Assembly: GCA_016744925.1 (NCBI GenBank)
Contig: JADGDJ010000011.1
Span: forward strand, 1 to 36,284
DNA from: Spirochaetaceae bacterium
Lineage (GTDB): Bacteria > Spirochaetota > Spirochaetia > DSM-2461
Reading direction: 5' to 3'
DNA: 36,284 nucleotides
A program made the position numbers and the translations under genes. This document shows positions 8,283 through 16,078 of the stretch, piece by piece; the stretch's first letter is position 1; each line of letters opens with the position of its first letter. The notes below the pieces were generated by a model that worked only from the letters and a program-made list of their open reading frames with translations, was not told where the DNA came from and made no database searches.

Positions 8283-8896
8283 TGGCATACGGTTCAGCCG
8301 GTAATGTTCTTAAAATATTCTTATTAATACTCTTAATTGCGGTACTGCTTGTCGGTGGAGCTGTCTGGTTCGATTATCTGGGTGTTATCGACGCTAAAGA
8401 GCAAATGACTCCAGTCACATCCCTATTGGGGATTGGTTCTCCCGAAGTACTGGAAAACGAAGACCTTCCTATTGTTCTCGACAGAGAACGGATGAATATG
8501 CAGATTGAAGCTCTCGATCTGAAGAGGGATGAACTGGATAAACGTGAAAATGGTATTGAACTTGCAGAAGCTGAAATACTCCAGAAGCAGACCGAGTTGG
8601 AGGAGAGGGAAAAAGCACTCAATGAAAAGGAAAATTCATTGAATGAAGCTCTCAATGTTTACTCCAATAAAATAACAAACCTGGAACAGAATGCTTCTTA
8701 TCTTGGGAATATGCCCCCGCAGGATGCCGTAGATATTATGCTTGCCATGGATGATCTCGATGTGGTGGATGTGCTGCGGACTTCTGAAAGGCTGGCTGTC
8801 GAAGCGGGAACCAATTCGCTTGTCGCTTATTGGCTATCACTCATGCCTCCTGAAAGAGGTGCCTCCATACAGAATCTAATGGCCTATCAGCCTTGA
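8282..8896 (+). CDS. flbB: FlbB, spirochaete periplasmic-flagellum collar protein
   Basis: Membrane-anchored protein that in Borrelia forms the base of the collar around periplasmic flagellar motors and influences stator assembly and filament orientation. 204 residues. One hydrophobic segment at about residues 9-30 acts as anchor, followed by a long acidic coiled coil (about 66-130) and a C-terminal MotE/MgtE_N-like helical domain (MPPQDAVDIMLAMDDLDVVDVLRTSERLA, then LSLMPPERGASIQNLM). Starts on the overlapping TGATG of fliJ. The assignment uses both position (fliJ-flbB-fliK) and domain pattern. It ends this transcription block: a terminator-like hairpin follows. Confidence 0.88.
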   Translation: MAYGSAGNVLKIFLLILLIAVLLVGGAVWFDYLGVIDAKEQMTPVTSLLGIGSPEVLENEDLPIVLDRERMNMQIEALDLKRDELDKRENGIELAEAEILQKQTELEEREKALNEKENSLNEALNVYSNKITNLEQNASYLGNMPPQDAVDIMLAMDDLDVVDVLRTSERLAVEAGTNSLVAYWLSLMPPERGASIQNLMAYQP

Positions 8897-9011
8897 TAAT
8901 CCTGATCTGTTAAAGATTTATTCTATACAAGGTTCTTTTTTTCATCCCAAAGCAGAATTCTTTCCGGCTTAGTACTCTCGCGGCTTTGGCGCAACCTCTC
9001 CGAATATAGAT

Positions 9012-9044
9012 GCCTCGGAACTCACTCCGGGGGGCTTTATTTTT
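9012..9044 (+). terminator. Terminator-like hairpin after flbB
   Basis: GCCTCGG (9012-9018) can pair with CCGGGGGGC (9027-9035) around an eight-base loop, with one G.T wobble and a short bulge, followed by TTTATTTTT (9036-9044). This G+C-rich stem with a T-run has the form of an intrinsic terminator and sits about 115 bases after the flbB stop. It may end or attenuate the flgB-flbB transcript. Confidence 0.5.
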
Positions 9045-9073
9045 CCTCTTATTTGTCTCCCCGAATAAAACTC

Positions 9074-9100
9074 TAAATGAAGTTCTCAAAAAGTCGACAA
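9074..9100 (+). promoter_or_regulatory. Candidate sigma-28 promoter before fliK
   Basis: TAAA at 9074-9077, exactly 15 bases, then GTCGACAA at 9093-9100, against TAAA-N15-GCCGATAA (4/4 and 6/8). It lies between the terminator-like hairpin and fliK, leaving a leader of about 70 bases. That leader contains the imperfect inverted repeat TCTCCG (9114-9119)/CGGAGA (9152-9157). A restart of transcription for fliK-flgD-flgE fits the layout. The rest of the 8897-9175 gap shows no gene. Confidence 0.45.
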
Positions 9101-9175
9101 TAAAAGAACAATGTCTCCGGATTTGTCACATGAGTTAGTGATTGTTACATTCGGAGAAATAGTTCTGGAGGACTT

Positions 9176-10561
9176 ATGACCTTAGTTGCAAACGGTCCTG
9201 CTCCTTCATTTGCAGTAGACGCTCGGGAAAAGAGTTACAAGTCCGAGAGTCCGCCGATAAATGATGTTGAGAGAAACCGTTTTAAGGAAAGCCTGGATAA
9301 AGCTATTGCCAAAGATGAGAGAAAGCCCGCAGATAAAGTGAGTAACTCTCAAAAAGAGCCTGTAGCAGAAGTACAGAAGCAGTCTGATGATACGGCAAAA
9401 GTTGCTGTTGAAGAAAAGAAGAATCAATTCTCCGATTCCAAAAAAATCATCAGAAACAAGACTCGGAAAATCTCAACTGAAAAAACCGAAGCGGTCATAG
9501 ATCGGGGAAGTGAAAATCAGGATCTTGCCTCTCTGATTAAGAGGGCAGGGGATACGAACCTAAAGACAGAGATCTCTGACAAGTCATCTCTTTCAGTAAA
9601 AACAGAGAGAAAAGGCACATCGTTGAAAAAAGGGGATAATCTTTCTCTAATCAAATCCGGTGATGCATCTGAGGAAACATCGGATGAAACTGAATTGTCA
9701 GAATTCGCTCTCATAAATGGAGACGTCCGGGCTTCTGAATCTGAAGAACCTCTCATCGGGCAGAATCTCGAGAATGGCTCGGCAGCTGTTTTGATTCCTT
9801 TTCCCGGAAACGGTGAAACGGAAATCCTGTCCGGCGCGGAAACAATCAAATCTTCTGAAACTGTAAAAAGCGGATCACTCAAAGTGGAAAGCGGAAGTTC
9901 AAAAAAAGGGAAAGATGAGCAGACCCTGACAGTCATCGACGTGAGAAGTGGTAAAAGTGAAAATATCAAAAGTGATATTGTCACAAAAACCGCTGCTGTG
10001 AGTGAGAATATTGAACAGACTGCGAAAGAAAGCAATCAGATTGTTCTCGGTGAACAGAATGTGGAACGGGCCACTCCAGATGATTTAAAGTCCTTTGAAA
10101 GCCGGTTCAACAACAACAAAGAAGTGGTTCTTGCGAGAGAACTTAAAGATTCGGGTAATGAGCAGATTGTTAAGAAAGCCTCTTTTATTCTCAAAGACAG
10201 TAATCAGGGTGAGATCAAACTGATTCTGAAACCGGAATCTCTCGGGCGGGTAAAAATTCATTTGAATATGAGTGAAAACCATTTAGTCGGAAAAATAATT
10301 GTCGAAAATAGTAGAGTGGGGCAGTTATTTGAAAATAATCTGAGCGATCTGTCCCGGTCCTTTGAAGAGGCTGGAATCAGCAGTTCTTCAATCGAAGTTT
10401 CTGTTGGTGACGGCAATAAAGAAAATGGCGATCAGAATCAGTCTTTTCAGAATGATCAGCCTTTTTTCAGCGACCGGCTTAAGACACTGGATGAAGCAGT
10501 ACCCGCAACAGGGCGATACACTTCGGAAAGCGGTCATCAGCGAATTAACCTAGTAGTGTAA
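9176..10561 (+). CDS. fliK: FliK, flagellar hook-length control protein
   Basis: Exported ruler protein that measures the hook and switches FlhB specificity. 461 residues. The first 300 are low in hydrophobics, rich in Ser, Lys, Glu and Thr and unconserved-looking, as expected of the ruler part. The C-terminal Flg_hook domain is clear at about residues 340-415: IKLILKPESLGRVKIHL, the family LxPxxLGxVxVxL core, followed by SRSFEEAGISSSSIEVSVG. Starts after GGAGGA by four bases. It sits before flgD as in other spirochaetes (flbC or tap1 in older names). Residue composition differs from neighbours only because of the disordered ruler. Confidence 0.9.
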   Translation: MTLVANGPAPSFAVDAREKSYKSESPPINDVERNRFKESLDKAIAKDERKPADKVSNSQKEPVAEVQKQSDDTAKVAVEEKKNQFSDSKKIIRNKTRKISTEKTEAVIDRGSENQDLASLIKRAGDTNLKTEISDKSSLSVKTERKGTSLKKGDNLSLIKSGDASEETSDETELSEFALINGDVRASESEEPLIGQNLENGSAAVLIPFPGNGETEILSGAETIKSSETVKSGSLKVESGSSKKGKDEQTLTVIDVRSGKSENIKSDIVTKTAAVSENIEQTAKESNQIVLGEQNVERATPDDLKSFESRFNNNKEVVLARELKDSGNEQIVKKASFILKDSNQGEIKLILKPESLGRVKIHLNMSENHLVGKIIVENSRVGQLFENNLSDLSRSFEEAGISSSSIEVSVGDGNKENGDQNQSFQNDQPFFSDRLKTLDEAVPATGRYTSESGHQRINLVV

Positions 10562-10570
10562 TAGAGATAA

Positions 10571-10604
10571 AAGCGCAGTATTCCCCATCGGGGTTTTCGC
10601 GCTT
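10571..10604 (+). terminator. Strong hairpin between fliK and flgD
   Basis: AAGCGC (10571-10576) pairs exactly with GCGCTT (10599-10604). Nested inside, CCCC (10583-10586) pairs with GGGG (10590-10593) around ATC, followed by TTTT (10594-10597). The inner part resembles a short attenuator and the outer stem a processing or stabilising hairpin. It ends only a few bases before the flgD Shine-Dalgarno (GGAAGGAG), so a partial terminator or mRNA-processing role is more likely than full termination. Confidence 0.4.
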
Positions 10605-10621
10605 AGTCGGAAGGAGTTTAT

Positions 10622-11056
10622 ATGGATTTTTCATCAGTTATGACATCACAGGATTCTTCAAGAGTTTCGATGCAGGTTGATGCTTTTAATAAAACGCTCA
10701 ATAAGGGAAAGGTTCAAGAGGACGGACTGGATAAGGATGATTTTCTCAAGATCCTCGTTACACAGCTCTCACATCAGGATCCGACGCAACCGATGCAGGA
10801 CAAAGAGTTTATCGCTCAGATGGCACAGTTCTCCTCTCTGGAGCAGATGACAAACATGAGTGAAGGTTTCAAGGATGTCTCCGACCGGCTTCAGGCATCA
10901 CAGGCTGTAGGTATGCTGGGGAAAACAGTTGAAATAGAGATGGGAGAATCGCTGATCAGCGGCAAAGTTGAAGCCGTTACAGGTGGTGAATACCCCAATA
11001 TTCTTGTTGAGGGAAAATATTATGGAATGGAAAGTGTTTCCAGGATCAGAGAGTAA
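10622..11056 (+). CDS. flgD: FlgD, hook cap/assembly scaffold
   Basis: Hook-capping protein needed for FlgE polymerisation; exported and later discarded. 144 residues, shorter than enteric FlgD (about 230), apparently lacking the C-terminal Ig/tudor-like extension, as in short FlgD forms of spirochaetes and Bacillus. The conserved N-terminal core DKDDFLKILVTQLSHQDPTQPMQDKEFIAQMAQFSSLEQMTNM (about residues 38-80) is unmistakable. The C-terminal half, MLGKTVEIEMGESLISGKVEAVTGG, is the FlgD beta segment. GGAAGGAG lies before the ATG. flgE follows after 15 bases. Confidence 0.95.
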   Translation: MDFSSVMTSQDSSRVSMQVDAFNKTLNKGKVQEDGLDKDDFLKILVTQLSHQDPTQPMQDKEFIAQMAQFSSLEQMTNMSEGFKDVSDRLQASQAVGMLGKTVEIEMGESLISGKVEAVTGGEYPNILVEGKYYGMESVSRIRE

Positions 11057-11071
11057 AGGGGAACTTAAATT

Positions 11072-12460
11072 ATGATGCGATCATTATACTCCGGTGTTTC
11101 CGGATTACAGAATCATCAGGTTAGAATGGATGTTATCGGTAACAACATTTCCAACGTGAATACTATAGGTTTTAAAAAGGGAAGAGTGAACTTCCAGGAT
11201 ATGATCTCCCAGAGTATGGGGGGCGCGGCAAAACCGACAAATGAACTCGGTGGTGTAAACCCCAAGCAGGTGGGGCTCGGTATGGCTGTAGCCTCTATCG
11301 ATACAATTCACACGCAGGGATCTCTCCAGACAACAAGTAAAACAGATGACCTTGCCATTCAGGGTAATGGTTTTTTCATAATGAGCTCAGGTGCAAAGCA
11401 GTTCTATACTAGAGCCGGTGCATTTGGACTCGATCAGGATGGTACTCTTGTCAATCCCGCTAACGGAATGAAGGTTCAGGGGTGGTCAACAGAAGTTGTT
11501 GACGGACAGAGATTTATCAACACGGCATCAGATCCCGGTGATCTGTCAATTCCCATAGGTGGTAAAGATCCCGCATCAGCAACTACAGAAGTGGAATTTG
11601 CCTGTAACCTCGATAAAAGGCTTCCGGAAGTCGCTGAAGGTGCCGGAGCTGCTGAAACCCGAGGAGGAACCTGGTCTATAGATAAGGATCTCTATGATAC
11701 CTTTGGAAATGTTCATAAAATGAACATTAGTTTTGCTAAAGTTCCGGGTGTATCCAATCAGTGGCAGGCCACTGTCTCTGTAGACGCCGATGCGGAAGTG
11801 AATACCAACACGAGCATTGATATCGGAGCTGCGGGAAATACAGAAAATACATTCCTTCTCAATTTTGATAACCTCGGTTCTCTTTCGTCAGTAACTGATG
11901 GACAGGGTGATGCTATTGCTGAAGGATCTCTTTTGATTCCTGTTGCCTTTGATGTTGCCGATACAACCCTTGATGGTGAGGGAAATCAAGTTCGTCAGGA
12001 TTTTAACTTGAACCTCGGAGATGTAGGTAGTTACACAAACTCCATCACACAGTTTGCTGAAACCTCATCAACAAAGGCTTTCAAGCAGGACGGATACGGG
12101 ATGGGGTATCTCGATACATTTAAAATCGACCAGAGCGGTATTGTAACCGGTGTTTATTCCAACGGAACAAACAGAGAATTGGGACAGGTTGCCCTGGCAT
12201 CCTTTACAAACCCCGGTGGCCTTGATAAAGCCGGAGAATCGACATTTGTCGTCTCTAATAACTCGGGAGATCCCAATATCGGACCTTCTGGTATTGCCGG
12301 TAAAGGAAAGTTTATCGCCGGTGCTCTGGAGATGAGTAACGTCGACCTTGCAGAGCAGTTTACAGATATGATTGTAACCCAGAGGGGTTTCCAGTCTAAC
12401 AGTAAAACAATAACAACGTCTGATGAGATGCTTCAGACACTGTTGCAACTCAAACGATAA
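11072..12460 (+). CDS. flgE: FlgE, flagellar hook protein with lysinoalanine crosslink residues
   Basis: Hook subunit, the universal joint between motor and periplasmic filament. 462 residues. N-terminal [41 protein letters not shown] is the spirochaete FlgE start; the C-terminus [30 protein letters not shown] is the axial D0 helix. The only cysteine is C178 (TGT 11603-11605), and a lysine lies exactly 13 residues earlier at K165 (AAA 11564-11566), the same residue numbers as the T. denticola self-catalysed lysinoalanine crosslink. Covalent hook polymerisation is therefore expected (inference from family knowledge). ATG at 11072 is chosen over 11075 because AAGGGGA is better spaced. Confidence 0.97.
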   Translation: MMRSLYSGVSGLQNHQVRMDVIGNNISNVNTIGFKKGRVNFQDMISQSMGGAAKPTNELGGVNPKQVGLGMAVASIDTIHTQGSLQTTSKTDDLAIQGNGFFIMSSGAKQFYTRAGAFGLDQDGTLVNPANGMKVQGWSTEVVDGQRFINTASDPGDLSIPIGGKDPASATTEVEFACNLDKRLPEVAEGAGAAETRGGTWSIDKDLYDTFGNVHKMNISFAKVPGVSNQWQATVSVDADAEVNTNTSIDIGAAGNTENTFLLNFDNLGSLSSVTDGQGDAIAEGSLLIPVAFDVADTTLDGEGNQVRQDFNLNLGDVGSYTNSITQFAETSSTKAFKQDGYGMGYLDTFKIDQSGIVTGVYSNGTNRELGQVALASFTNPGGLDKAGESTFVVSNNSGDPNIGPSGIAGKGKFIAGALEMSNVDLAEQFTDMIVTQRGFQSNSKTITTSDEMLQTLLQLKR

Positions 12461-12483
12461 TATCGTTAATGAGCTAAGGTAAG

Positions 12484-12524
12484 GAGGGGTTGTAAAGATG
12501 GATTCTTAAATCTGTCTCCCCCTC
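12484..12524 (+). promoter_or_regulatory. Structured leader with a three-codon mini-ORF before flbD
   Basis: GAGGGG (12484-12489) pairs with CCCCTC (12519-12524), and AGAT (12496-12499) with ATCT (12510-12513) inside it. The 5' arm AAGGAGGGG is itself an excellent Shine-Dalgarno followed by ATG GAT TCT TAA (12498-12509), a three-codon ORF. Folding would hide this site but leave the flbD site (AAAGGAA, 12525-12531) free. This may be incidental, or a small translational control element between hook and stator genes. Confidence 0.3.
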
Positions 12525-12537
12525 AAAGGAAGTCCTT

Positions 12538-12741
12538 TTGGTTAAAGTTACCATGATGGGTAAATATGGAAAAGAATTCTATCTCAATCCCCATCAGATC
12601 GAATATATAGAATCCAATCCCGATACGACTATTGTTATGCTGTCGGGAAAGAAGCTGGTAGTTACAGAGGATTATCCCACGATTTTCAAGCGGATAGTCG
12701 AATACAGAAGACTGATCGGCTCATTTAAGAATGAGGAGTAG
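12538..12741 (+). CDS. flbD: FlbD family flagellar protein
   Basis: Small conserved protein (67 residues) of unknown biochemical role, found between flgE and motA in many spirochaetes and Firmicutes. It is unrelated to the Caulobacter FlbD regulator. The TTG start at 12538 is supported by AAAGGAA at 12525-12531 and by the family N-terminus MVKVTMMG; the first in-frame ATG, at 12553, would remove it. Family pattern seen: FYLNPHQIEYIESNPDTTIVMLSGKKLVVTE, where the Asn-Pro-x-x-Ile and Ile-Glu residues are typical. It is followed six bases later by motA, whose Shine-Dalgarno lies in its last codons. Confidence 0.9.
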   Translation: MVKVTMMGKYGKEFYLNPHQIEYIESNPDTTIVMLSGKKLVVTEDYPTIFKRIVEYRRLIGSFKNEE

Positions 12742-12747
12742 TATTTA

Positions 12748-13524
12748 ATGGACATAGCTACAATAGGCGGATTCGCAGGGGGAATGATTCTCCTCGTATT
12801 GAGTATTATCGTATCGGGAAACTCTTTGGCACTGTTTGTCGATACAGCTTCATTTCTTATCGTAATCATCGGATCTCTCATGGGTGTAATGGCAGCCAAC
12901 CCTTTGGCGCGAACTCTGGGTATGATGAAATTCCTCAAAGTGGCTTTCAATATTCAGGTATTCAATAAGGATGAGTTGATCAGACAGCTGGTTGCTTTTT
13001 CTGAAAGCGCCCGTAAAGAGGGGCTTCTCTCCCTCGACGATGCTCTCAACGATGTTGAAGATGATTTCATGAAAGGTGGAATGAGACTCGTAGTAGACGG
13101 AACTGATCCCGATGTCATTAAAAAAGTATTATATACAAACCTCAATCAGATAGAAGGCAGACATCAAAAAGGGATTGATTTTGTAGCAGGATGGAATACT
13201 CTGGCTCCTGCTTTTGGAATGATAGGAACACTTCTGGGACTAATTGGTATGATGGCGAACCTTGAAGACACGGCATCAGTAGGTCCGAATATGGCTGTTG
13301 CCCTGATTACTACTTTATATGGTTCACTTTTTGCCAACCTGTTTCTAACGCCATTGAGAATGAAACTCGAAGATAGAAATGCCGATGAAATGCTAGTTAA
13401 AGAGATAATGATCGAAGGCATTTTGTCCATTCAGTCGGGAGACAACCCGAGAATCCTGGAACAGAAATTGTACACATTCCTACCGCCGACTGAAAGACCT
13501 GCAGGTGGAGGAGGAGAGGAATAA
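12748..13524 (+). CDS. motA: MotA, stator ion-channel subunit
   Basis: Inner-membrane stator protein that with MotB conducts ions and pushes on FliG. 258 residues, usual for the non-enteric MotA type. Four hydrophobic stretches: about residues 5-22, 28-50, 150-172 and 182-204. The cytoplasmic loop (about 60-145) is charged, with SARKEGLLSLDD containing the FliG-contact region. The channel motif PAFGMIGTLLGLIGMM holds the conserved proline and Gly-Thr-x-x-Gly. GAGGAG precedes the ATG. motB follows three bases after the stop. Confidence 0.96.
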   Translation: MDIATIGGFAGGMILLVLSIIVSGNSLALFVDTASFLIVIIGSLMGVMAANPLARTLGMMKFLKVAFNIQVFNKDELIRQLVAFSESARKEGLLSLDDALNDVEDDFMKGGMRLVVDGTDPDVIKKVLYTNLNQIEGRHQKGIDFVAGWNTLAPAFGMIGTLLGLIGMMANLEDTASVGPNMAVALITTLYGSLFANLFLTPLRMKLEDRNADEMLVKEIMIEGILSIQSGDNPRILEQKLYTFLPPTERPAGGGGEE

Positions 13525-13527
13525 ATC

Positions 13528-14262
13528 ATGGCTGATGAAGATGCTCCTAAATGCCCAAAATGCAAAGAAGGTGCACCGGAGTGGATGACCACCTATGGGG
13601 ATATGGTTACACTACTCCTTTGCTTTTTTGTAATTTTAATGAATCCCGAAGCGATTGACGGCCATAGACTGGATATGATTATGCAGTCTTTTAATGGTCT
13701 CGGCGTACTACAGGGTGGGAATACTCTCTCTGTAGGTGAGTTGACAGAACTGGGAAATAATATACTCTCCATGCCTTCTCAGAGCAGGGGAACTGGTTTG
13801 GACAAAGCGAGGCAAAGTGCTGTCTCTATGTTCAAACCCGAAATTAAAAGTGAAAAGGTAAAAATCACAGAAGATGAAAGGGGGTTGATCATTTCGCTTG
13901 CCGGCGATATGTTATTCCGACCCGCTACGGCAGAGGTGAATATAGAGGAATCGAGAGTGATTCTTCAGAAACTCGCCAGAATATTGAGCAATTCCGAACT
14001 GGATGACAGGTCATTCAAAGTGGAAGGACACACCGATGAGGGACCTACAAACCCCGACGGTCCCTGGCCGACGAACTGGGAATTATCTACTGCGAGATCG
14101 GCGAATGTACTTCATTATCTGGTTGATTTCGGAGCTGACGAGAAGCAGTTTCAAGTCAGTGGTTTTTCATCGCACCGACCGGTTGCTCCCAATGAGTCGG
14201 AAGAGGGAAAAGCCTTTAACCGCAGGGTGGATGTAGTGATTCTTTCGGAAGGTCATTTATAA
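13528..14262 (+). CDS. motB: MotB, stator peptidoglycan-anchoring subunit
   Basis: Stator partner of MotA that binds the ion and anchors to peptidoglycan. 244 residues. A short N-terminus with a CPKC pair (C9, C12) leads to EWMTTYGDMVTLLLCFFVILM, the single membrane helix with the ion-binding aspartate D25. The C-terminal OmpA/MotB domain runs from about residue 130, with VEGHTDEGP near 165-173 and AFNRRVDVVIL near the end. The CxxC before the membrane helix is common in spirochaete MotB. Function and pairing with motA are secure. Confidence 0.96.
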   Translation: MADEDAPKCPKCKEGAPEWMTTYGDMVTLLLCFFVILMNPEAIDGHRLDMIMQSFNGLGVLQGGNTLSVGELTELGNNILSMPSQSRGTGLDKARQSAVSMFKPEIKSEKVKITEDERGLIISLAGDMLFRPATAEVNIEESRVILQKLARILSNSELDDRSFKVEGHTDEGPTNPDGPWPTNWELSTARSANVLHYLVDFGADEKQFQVSGFSSHRPVAPNESEEGKAFNRRVDVVILSEGHL

Positions 14263-14328
14263 AAGATTGTACTGAAGAATTTGCAAATGTGCCAATCATG
14301 CTTTTTTACAGCTGAAACTGAGATATAT

Positions 14329-14363
14329 TTGCATATTTACTACTATTCTGGTAATATTACAAT
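14329..14363 (+). promoter_or_regulatory. Weak sigma-70-like promoter candidate before fliL
   Basis: The 125-base motB-fliL gap is A+T-rich. TTGCAT (14329-14334) and TAATAT (14352-14357) are 17 bases apart, and TACAAT (14358-14363) is an alternative -10. The -35 match is only the first three bases. A secondary promoter for fliL onward is possible. No gene is convincing here. Confidence 0.22.
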
Positions 14364-14387
14364 AGAAAACTGGGGATCAGGGGAATT

Positions 14388-14945
14388 ATGTCAGACGAAG
14401 ATGTTGGAAATGCTCTTGAAGATATGGGCGAAGACAATTTTAAGGAAGCAAAAGAGAGTAAAAGCAGCAAAGGTCTGTCAAAAACTCTCGTAAAACTGCT
14501 CACTTATATTGTCGGTGGAATAATCGGAATTATTCTGGTTGTCACAATAGTTGTCATCACTGTTAAATTTCTTGACAGGGGAGATCAAGCCCGAACATTC
14601 AAGGAAGTATCGGAAGAGTATCAGGGGAAAACTCCACCTTATACTTATTTTGATCTTATCAAGCAGATAAGAACCAGAACAGCAGATAAATCACCTCATT
14701 CCGTTTCTGTAAAAGTAGATATCGGGTACAATGAGGGTGATGAAAAACTCGCAACAGAGTTAACATCGCGAAATCCTCAGTTGACCGATCTCATTAGAAC
14801 TTTTTTCAGTAGTAAAACAGCCCAGGAATTGAATACTGATGAACAGGCCGTTAAAGATGAACTGAAAGAGAGAATCAATGCGGTTCTCACAAATGGAAGG
14901 GTCGAAAGTATAATATTCACGGAATATCAGACTTTTGAATTTTAA
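14388..14945 (+). CDS. fliL: FliL, stator-associated basal-body protein
   Basis: Single-pass inner-membrane protein that forms a ring around MotAB and supports stator activation. 185 residues, typical. The N-terminal 37 residues are charged and cytoplasmic, the membrane helix is about residues 38-60 (LLTYIVGGIIGIILVVTIVVITV), and the periplasmic SPFH-like domain ends with the family pattern IRTFFSSKTAQELNTDEQAVKDELKERINAVLTNGRVESIIFTEYQTF. AGGGGA precedes the ATG. Located before fliM as in most flagellated bacteria. Confidence 0.94.
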   Translation: MSDEDVGNALEDMGEDNFKEAKESKSSKGLSKTLVKLLTYIVGGIIGIILVVTIVVITVKFLDRGDQARTFKEVSEEYQGKTPPYTYFDLIKQIRTRTADKSPHSVSVKVDIGYNEGDEKLATELTSRNPQLTDLIRTFFSSKTAQELNTDEQAVKDELKERINAVLTNGRVESIIFTEYQTFEF

Positions 14946-14991
14946 CTGGCGATATGTTCGGGTCCCAACGCATTGTGTTATCAAGGATGCA

Positions 14992-15021
14992 TGGTCGAGC
15001 AGCAGACGGAGTCTGCGACCA
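14992..15021 (+). repeat. Inverted repeat (hairpin) before fliM
   Basis: GCAGAC (15002-15007) and GTCTGC (15011-15016) form a perfect stem with a GGA loop. TGGTC (14992-14996) and GACCA (15017-15021) extend it after a five-base bulge on the 5' side. No T-run follows, so this is more likely an mRNA stability, cleavage or translation element in the 104-base fliL-fliM gap than a terminator. Confidence 0.4.
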
Positions 15022-15049
15022 GACTCGAAATATCTATTAGAGGGATTTA

Positions 15050-16078
15050 ATGACAGAAGTTCTATCGCAGGATGAAATAGATCAGCTACTCACAGCCATT
15101 TCCACAGGAGATATGGACAGTGAAGATACTCAACAGGTAGCCGATCGTAAAAACATTAAGATTTATGACTTCAAGAGACCGGATAAGTTCTCTAAGGAAC
15201 AGATTCGTACAGTCTCCATTATGCATGAAACTTTTGCCCGCCTGACAACAACCTCTCTATCGGCTCAGCTGCGAAGTCTGGTTCATGTTCATGTAGCCTC
15301 AGTCGATCAGCTGACATACGAAGAATTTATCAGATCAATACCGTCTCCGACGGCATTGGCGGTTATCAATATGGATCCCCTGAAAGGATCAGCGATTCTT
15401 GAAATAGATCCGGCTATAACATTTACCATAATCGACAGACTTTTTGGTGGAACAGGGGAAGGTTCTAAGGTTAACCGGGAACTTTCTGAAATTGAGCAGT
15501 CTGTTATGGAATCAATTATCGTTCGTATTCTGGGGAATATGCGGGAAGCCTGGTCTCAGGTAATCGATCTTCGTCCCCGTTTGGGGCAGATTGAAACCAA
15601 CCCGCAGTTTGCACAGATAGTACCTCCTACGGAAATGGTAGTTCTGGTAACGCTGGAGACAAAAGTTGAAGATGTCGAAGGGATGATGAACTTCTGTATT
15701 CCCTATTTGACGATTGAGCCTATTATAACTAAGCTATCGGCTCAGTATTGGTATTCCTCTGTACGTCGTGGTGCGACTACTGAAAACCTGAATATCCTGA
15801 GAGATAGGCTTTCAACAATAGGTGTCAGCCTTGTCGCGGAAGTGGGAAGCATGGATCTTCCTGTGAGAGATGTTCTATCTCTCACTCCCGGTGATATAAT
15901 CCGGCTTCAGAATACACGTGTAAATGATCCGATGACATTAAATATCGGAAATAGGCCGAAGTTCGAATGCCGGCCTGGTGTGGTGGGCAGCAAAGTCGCT
16001 GTTCAGATTACGAAAAAACTTGAAGATATCCAACAGGAAGATTTTGAAGAACTTTCTGTAGAAGGAGAAGAAGAATGA
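15050..16078 (+). CDS. fliM: FliM, motor switch protein
   Basis: C-ring protein that binds phosphorylated CheY and controls rotation direction. 342 residues, normal. The N-terminal CheY-binding peptide LSQDEIDQLL is at residues 5-14. The central CheC-like domain contains LRSLVHVHVASVDQLTYEEFIRSIPSPT and the FliG-contact GGTGEG segment. The C-terminal SpoA domain ends near residue 330 with a Glu-rich tail. AGAGGGA precedes the ATG. The ATGA overlap with fliY means the two switch proteins are coupled in translation. Confidence 0.97.
   Translation: MTEVLSQDEIDQLLTAISTGDMDSEDTQQVADRKNIKIYDFKRPDKFSKEQIRTVSIMHETFARLTTTSLSAQLRSLVHVHVASVDQLTYEEFIRSIPSPTALAVINMDPLKGSAILEIDPAITFTIIDRLFGGTGEGSKVNRELSEIEQSVMESIIVRILGNMREAWSQVIDLRPRLGQIETNPQFAQIVPPTEMVVLVTLETKVEDVEGMMNFCIPYLTIEPIITKLSAQYWYSSVRRGATTENLNILRDRLSTIGVSLVAEVGSMDLPVRDVLSLTPGDIIRLQNTRVNDPMTLNIGNRPKFECRPGVVGSKVAVQITKKLEDIQQEDFEELSVEGEEE

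Noticed and set aside
14281-14493. 70-codon plus-strand frame before and into fliL
   Set aside because: Overlaps the fliL start in another frame, lacks a Shine-Dalgarno and has no domain; fliL has both.
14948-14955. GGCGATAT as a sigma-28 -10 before fliM
   Set aside because: Only six of eight matches and AGAC where TAAA is expected.
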